41,079 nt of DNA from an uncultured Bacillota bacterium (GTDB taxonomy: Bacteria; Bacillota; Clostridia; Peptostreptococcales; Anaerovoracaceae), in the NCBI GenBank assembly GCA_949292945.1, contig CASFAX010000013.1, positions 1 through 41,079 on the forward strand, given 5' to 3'. The position numbers and the translations under genes are program-made. Positions 39,168 through 41,079 of the stretch are shown here, piece after piece (position 1 is the stretch's first letter; each line of letters opens with the position of its first letter). The notes under the pieces are model-generated. The model did no database searches. It saw nothing but the letters and a program-made list of their open reading frames with translations, and was not told where the DNA came from.

Positions 39168-41010
39168 CGATGTAAAGCACGGACACAGACCTCACCGGGG
39201 ACCGATGGGAAGAGGCCCCATGGGCGGAATGGTCGGCGGCGAAAAGGCCAAGAACTTCGGCAAATCCTTCCGCCAGATGCTGGAGTACATGGGCGGCTAC
39301 AAGATTGCAGTCTTTGTGGTAATGGTGTTCGCGGCGTGCTCCACGGTATTTTCCGTCGCAGGCCCAAAGGTAATGGGTAAAGCCACCACCGAGCTTGCCG
39401 AAGGCCTCATGAGAAAAATCGGGGGAACCGGAGGAATAGACTTTGACAAAATCGCCTTCATCCTTCTCTGCACTCTGGGTCTTTACGTTGCCAGCAGCGT
39501 GTTCTCATTCGTGCAGGGCTGGATAATGTCGGGAATAACCCAGAAGATATGCTACCGCATGAGAAGGGAAATCTCCGAAAAGATAAACAGAATGCCGATG
39601 AAGTATTTTGAGAGCAGACCTTACGGAGATGTCCTTTCCAGAATCACCAACGACGTGGACACCCTGGGTATGGGACTTAACCAGAGCGTGACCCAGATAA
39701 TCACTTCCACCTGTACGATTATAGGAACTCTAGTGATGATGCTGACCATATCGCCGCTGATGACCCTCATAGCAGTGGTGGTGGTACCGGTTTCAGCCGT
39801 TATCATGTCGGTGGTCGTGAAGTTCTCCCAGAAGCACTTCAGAACCCAGCAGAGATATCTGGGAAACATAAACGGTATAGTGGAGGAAAGCTACGCCGGT
39901 CAGCTGGTCATAAAGGCGTTTAACAAGGAAGAAGACACTATTGCAGATTTTGACGAGACCAACGGAGTTCTCTACAGGTCGGCAAGGAAGTCCCAGTTCC
40001 TCTCCGGAATAATGCACCCTTTGATGATTTTCGTGGGCAACATGGGATATGCGGGAGTTGCAATTTCCGGCGGAATGCTGGCAATCCGGGGCGCCATAGG
40101 AGTCGGAGACATTCAGGCGTTCATTCAGTACGTCAAAAGCTTCACTCAGCCGATGCAGCAGATTGCTCAGGTCATAAATCAGGTTCAGTCCATGATGGCC
40201 GCAGCTGAAAGGGTTTTCGAGTTCCTGGGCGAAGAGGAAGAAGTTCAGCGTCCTGAACATCCCGTACATGTGGAGAATCCTGAAGGCGCGGTGGAATTCG
40301 ACCACGTTCGCTTCGGCTACGATCCTGAACAGGTCATCATCAAAGACTTCAGCGTAAAGGTTAAGCCGGGTCAGAAGATTGCAATCGTAGGCCCTACGGG
40401 AGCCGGAAAGACCACAATGGTAAAGCTTCTCATGCGCTTTTACGATGTGAACAGCGGCAGTATAAAGCTGGACGGCCACGATATAAGGGAGTTTGACCGT
40501 CACGACCTTCGTGAAAACTTCGGAATGGTTCTTCAGGATACGTGGCTGTTTAACGGAACTATCCGTGAAAATATAAGGTACGGCCGCCTTGATGCTACCG
40601 ATGAAGAGGTGGTGGCTGCCGCAAAGGCTGCATATGCAGACCACTTTATCAGAACTCTGCCGGGCGGCTACGACATGGTGCTTAACGAGGACGCCTCCAA
40701 CGTATCCCAGGGCCAGAAGCAGCTCCTCACCATAGCCAGAGCAATCCTTGCAGACAACAGGGTTCTCATTCTGGACGAGGCAACATCTTCTGTAGACACC
40801 AGAACAGAAGAGAGAATCCAGAAGGCCATGGACAACCTTATGGAAGGCAGAACCAGCTTCATCATAGCCCACAGGCTTTCGACCATAGTAAACGCCGACA
40901 TGATTCTGGTCATGAAGGACGGAGACATAATCGAGCAGGGTAATCACAAGGAACTCCTCGCAAAGGGCGGCTTCTACGCCGGACTTTACAATTCCCAGTT
41001 CGAGGAATAG
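39160..41010 (+). CDS. Heterodimeric ABC multidrug exporter subunit with catalytic ATP site (BmrC/LmrD-like)
   Basis: A 616-residue half-exporter. The start at ATG 39160 follows GGAGG and overlaps the previous stop. The N-terminus is a Gly/Arg/Met-rich cytoplasmic tail (HRPHRGPMGRGPMGGMVGG) before six helices. The ATPase has Walker A GPTGAGKTT (~410), Walker B VLILDEATSSVD with the catalytic Glu and switch IAHRLST. Its signature is NVSQGQKQL (~513) instead of SGGQ. The non-canonical signature here faces the degenerate Walker B of the partner, so the pair has one working and one silent ATP site, as in characterised heterodimeric exporters. Confidence 0.93.
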   Translation: MSNDVKHGHRPHRGPMGRGPMGGMVGGEKAKNFGKSFRQMLEYMGGYKIAVFVVMVFAACSTVFSVAGPKVMGKATTELAEGLMRKIGGTGGIDFDKIAFILLCTLGLYVASSVFSFVQGWIMSGITQKICYRMRREISEKINRMPMKYFESRPYGDVLSRITNDVDTLGMGLNQSVTQIITSTCTIIGTLVMMLTISPLMTLIAVVVVPVSAVIMSVVVKFSQKHFRTQQRYLGNINGIVEESYAGQLVIKAFNKEEDTIADFDETNGVLYRSARKSQFLSGIMHPLMIFVGNMGYAGVAISGGMLAIRGAIGVGDIQAFIQYVKSFTQPMQQIAQVINQVQSMMAAAERVFEFLGEEEEVQRPEHPVHVENPEGAVEFDHVRFGYDPEQVIIKDFSVKVKPGQKIAIVGPTGAGKTTMVKLLMRFYDVNSGSIKLDGHDIREFDRHDLRENFGMVLQDTWLFNGTIRENIRYGRLDATDEEVVAAAKAAYADHFIRTLPGGYDMVLNEDASNVSQGQKQLLTIARAILADNRVLILDEATSSVDTRTEERIQKAMDNLMEGRTSFIIAHRLSTIVNADMILVMKDGDIIEQGNHKELLAKGGFYAGLYNSQFEE

Positions 41011-41028
41011 CGGAAAGATTTTGTGAAG

Positions 41029-41055
41029 GGAGGGCGCTAATCGCGCCCTCCTGTT
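41029..41055 (+). terminator. Intrinsic terminator of the marR-ABC operon
   Basis: GGAGGGCGC (41029-41037)/GCGCCCTCC (41043-41051), 5-base loop, then TGTTT. Confidence 0.85.
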
Positions 41056-41079
41056 TGGTTGCATAGGGTATTCATAATA

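Noticed and set aside
39793..41064. Minus-strand open frame of 423 codons over the last ABC gene
   Set aside because: Antisense to a fully conserved ABC exporter with a confirmed ribosome site; no motifs of its own.

Overview
The window looks like a chromosomal segment of an anaerobic Gram-positive bacterium, most likely class Clostridia of the Bacillota. The indications are canonical sigma-A promoters, strong GGAGG ribosome sites, heavy AGA/AGG and ATA codon use, a butyrate kinase, a guanidine-I (ykkC) riboswitch, a sigma-54 activator, and several DUF4143 ATPases. I cannot resolve the genus from the sequence. There is no phage or plasmid backbone, no rRNA, no CRISPR array and no recognisable transposase.

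Layout. 0.4-6.2 kb, plus strand: VanY-like DD-carboxypeptidase, endonuclease IV (nfo), butyrate kinase (buk), a small Xre regulator on the minus strand, then a tightly coupled trio: a degenerate phosphoglucose-isomerase-fold protein, a class II aldolase with an extra N-terminal domain, and a TarI/IspD-type cytidylyltransferase. 6.3-11.4 kb: a minus-strand unit of an AGCS symporter (damaged) and a YtcJ-like amidohydrolase. It starts from a near-perfect sigma-54 promoter and lies divergent from a PAS/AAA+ sigma-54 activator. 11.4-12.6 kb: an Abi_2/AbiF-type HEPN protein preceded by its own promoter and a small terminator-ended RNA (abiF-RNA-like), beside a tRNA-Thr(CGT). 12.8-17.3 kb: Eis-type acetyltransferase, Na+/Ca2+ antiporter, atypical EF-G paralogue.

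17.3-25.1 kb is a region of decay and duplication. It holds a proline-racemase remnant and a DUF4143 ATPase preceded by five direct repeats at an exact 23-bp period. Next comes an operon of three ECF sigma factor plus membrane-protein cassettes, the middle one fused into a single sigma-membrane polypeptide. It ends with a methyltransferase interrupted by an in-frame TAG. 25.2-32 kb: D-2-hydroxyacid dehydrogenase, an A/T-richer ABC exporter pair, a second DUF4143 ATPase whose natural start appears to be ATA, then a guanidine-I riboswitch controlling two SMR exporter subunits. 32-35.7 kb: PiT phosphate permease with its DUF47 partner, and a third DUF4143 ATPase. 35.9-41 kb: a self-contained transcription unit for a 29-residue membrane peptide, then a MarR regulator with a clear palindromic operator controlling a heterodimeric ABC multidrug exporter with one degenerate ATP site.

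Strongest candidates for something undescribed: the triplicated ECF-sigma/membrane operon with its natural fusion, the 23-bp iteron array next to a DUF4143 ATPase, the isomerase-fold/aldolase/cytidylyltransferase trio, and the 29-residue membrane peptide unit.
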